Of a stretch of DNA of 64,000 bases, positions 62,641-64,000 are shown one piece after another (the stretch's first letter is position 1; each line of letters starts with the position of its first letter). The translations under genes and the position numbers were made by a program. The notes under the pieces are model-generated. The model ran no database searches and had not been told where the DNA came from. It saw only the letters and a list, made by a program, of their open reading frames with translations. The DNA comes from Stichopus chloronotus (taxonomy: Eukaryota > Echinodermata > Holothuroidea > Aspidochirotida > Stichopodidae): assembly GCA_021234535.1 (NCBI GenBank), contig CM037838.1:15622652-15686651 (forward strand), in the 5' to 3' direction.

Positions 62641-64000
62641 ATCCGCATTCCAAGTTGTAGTTAAGCCACCAGGACTATGACTTGGAATCCAGCCACAAAT
62701 GCATTTCCAGTGATGAAGACCTCACCCTATGACTACGACTACTGTAGGAACCAAGCCACAAATGATTCCCAACATCAAGTTGAGGGAAGGGCAGGTAGGG
62801 GCAGTTCTACAGTAATTGAAGAAACCTGAGACTAGTTCATGAGAATTTTCTGAAGCAACTATGAAGGCTCTATGAATCATATCCTCTGTCCAGTATGTTT
62901 TTTTGGTTTTTTTTTGTAAAAGATACAGTAGTTTATACCATTTTAAATATCCAAAGCAAACACTCCTAAAATGTTATATTGACTACTGTAGGAATCTGTA
63001 TCCAGTATTTAAAATAGTGTCTTTCACTGATGTGGGGCACTCTATAGTTACTCCCTCGTTTTATGATCTCTTCTAACTAATACCTTTGAATACACAGGTT
63101 CACATAAATGGTAGATTTATTGATTGACAGGATGGTGCATTTGAAAATTTTAGGTTTCCCTTCTGTAAAATCTCACATCACTTTTATAATCTGGCTACAC
63201 CCCCATTAGGAAAATAAGTTCAATTCAACTCAGGGATTTTCGTACACAGATCATACCATAACTTGATTTTCTGCCACCATGCTTGCAAATTTACTTGATC
63301 ACCTTACACTGAATTTAACCAGACATGCCACTCCTCACAGAAAATAGGTCTCAATTCTCAACATGTGTTGTCCCATAGCCTAGCACCTGAACACAAATGG
63401 CTTAGTATACTGAACATTCAGTATGCAGCGCTGTACAGTATGCCAAATTCTGTATGTACATTAAATATTTACAGCTGAAGTTGCATTCATGACTCAATAT
63501 ACCACTCTACATGAATGGCAGACAATTTGTGTCAAGGTTTCTGCTTAAATTGATTGTTATTGAGCAGCATACAGTAATAAAGTTTTGAAGGAAGGCAATG
63601 ATAAGTACAGCAAGTTTCCAAGTGGTGTCCATATATTTTAGATTTTAGCCCGACAGTAACCTACACAGTACACTTACATACTGAACTGTACTCAAAATTG
63701 CCCCTGAACTACTCTATGCAGGACTACTGATAACTTTTCTACATTTCAGATTCGTACAGTAGTTATTGTAGTTCTTATCGTTCAGTGAAAAAATTTCATG
63801 CCAACCATTGTACGGTACAGTACTGAACTTGGTGTTGCTGTAGAGCCTTATGTACAGTATCATACAAACAATACCGTATGATGAATAGAAAAATTAAAGT
63901 CATCCCAGTTATTATTAGCATAGCCCTGTCTCCTATTTGATGGATGGCTCTTTTGCATCAAGTGACGGTATTTTTGTGACCTGATTGCTATGTTATGTAA
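62641..64000. other. Sequence rich in TACAGTA/TACTGTA words, no gene recognised
   Basis: No open frame of note. The words CAGTA and TACTG, often as TACAGTA or GTACAGTA, recur far more often than elsewhere in the window (for example 62811, 62928, 63437, 63570, 63755 and 63845). Confidence 0.45.

Overview
The window is eukaryotic, almost certainly animal, nuclear DNA. It is AT-rich and has no bacterial-style gene packing. It carries a long satellite array, microsatellites, a decayed LINE, a tRNA-headed SINE candidate, a TA-flanked MITE and short open frames bounded by GT/AG splice signals. CpG is not obviously depleted. Repeat style (long G/C homopolymers, many small dispersed elements) is compatible with a marine invertebrate such as an echinoderm, but I cannot fix the species from sequence alone.

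Region 1 (1-35080) is a satellite array whose unit is about 767 bp. I located 42 copies of one landmark (GTCAGCG and variants). Most spacings are 738-789 bp. The array runs on beyond the left edge. It contains one inverted block of about 2.2 kb (13143-15317), two copies of a ~975 bp TG...CA element that reads as a solo LTR in a duplicated block, internal sub-repeat expansions, at least three unit subfamilies, and a decayed right edge where units shorten to about 385 bp. Each unit carries several perfect palindromes, including a CRE-type TGACGTCA in about two thirds of units.

Region 2 (35081-64000) is non-satellite and gene-poor: a SINE-like element at 39 kb, a 1.8 kb ATC/ATT trinucleotide tract at 41.8-43.6 kb, a T-rich kilobase, a G-depleted pyrimidine stretch with (CA)n, a MITE at 50.7-51.3 kb, a (CTTT)n tract at 55.7 kb, and a broken reverse transcriptase at 62.2-62.6 kb. 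Two isolated satellite fragments (48985-49440, minus; 56161-56445, plus) belong to the same old subfamily as the decayed array edge.

The best protein-coding evidence is a pair of phase-compatible exons on the plus strand: a transmembrane exon (57810-57996) and a 39-base mini-exon (59756-59794). They suggest part of a membrane protein gene whose other exons lie in or beyond the window. No complete gene is visible. Most open frames in the window are chance frames in AT-rich or simple repeats.
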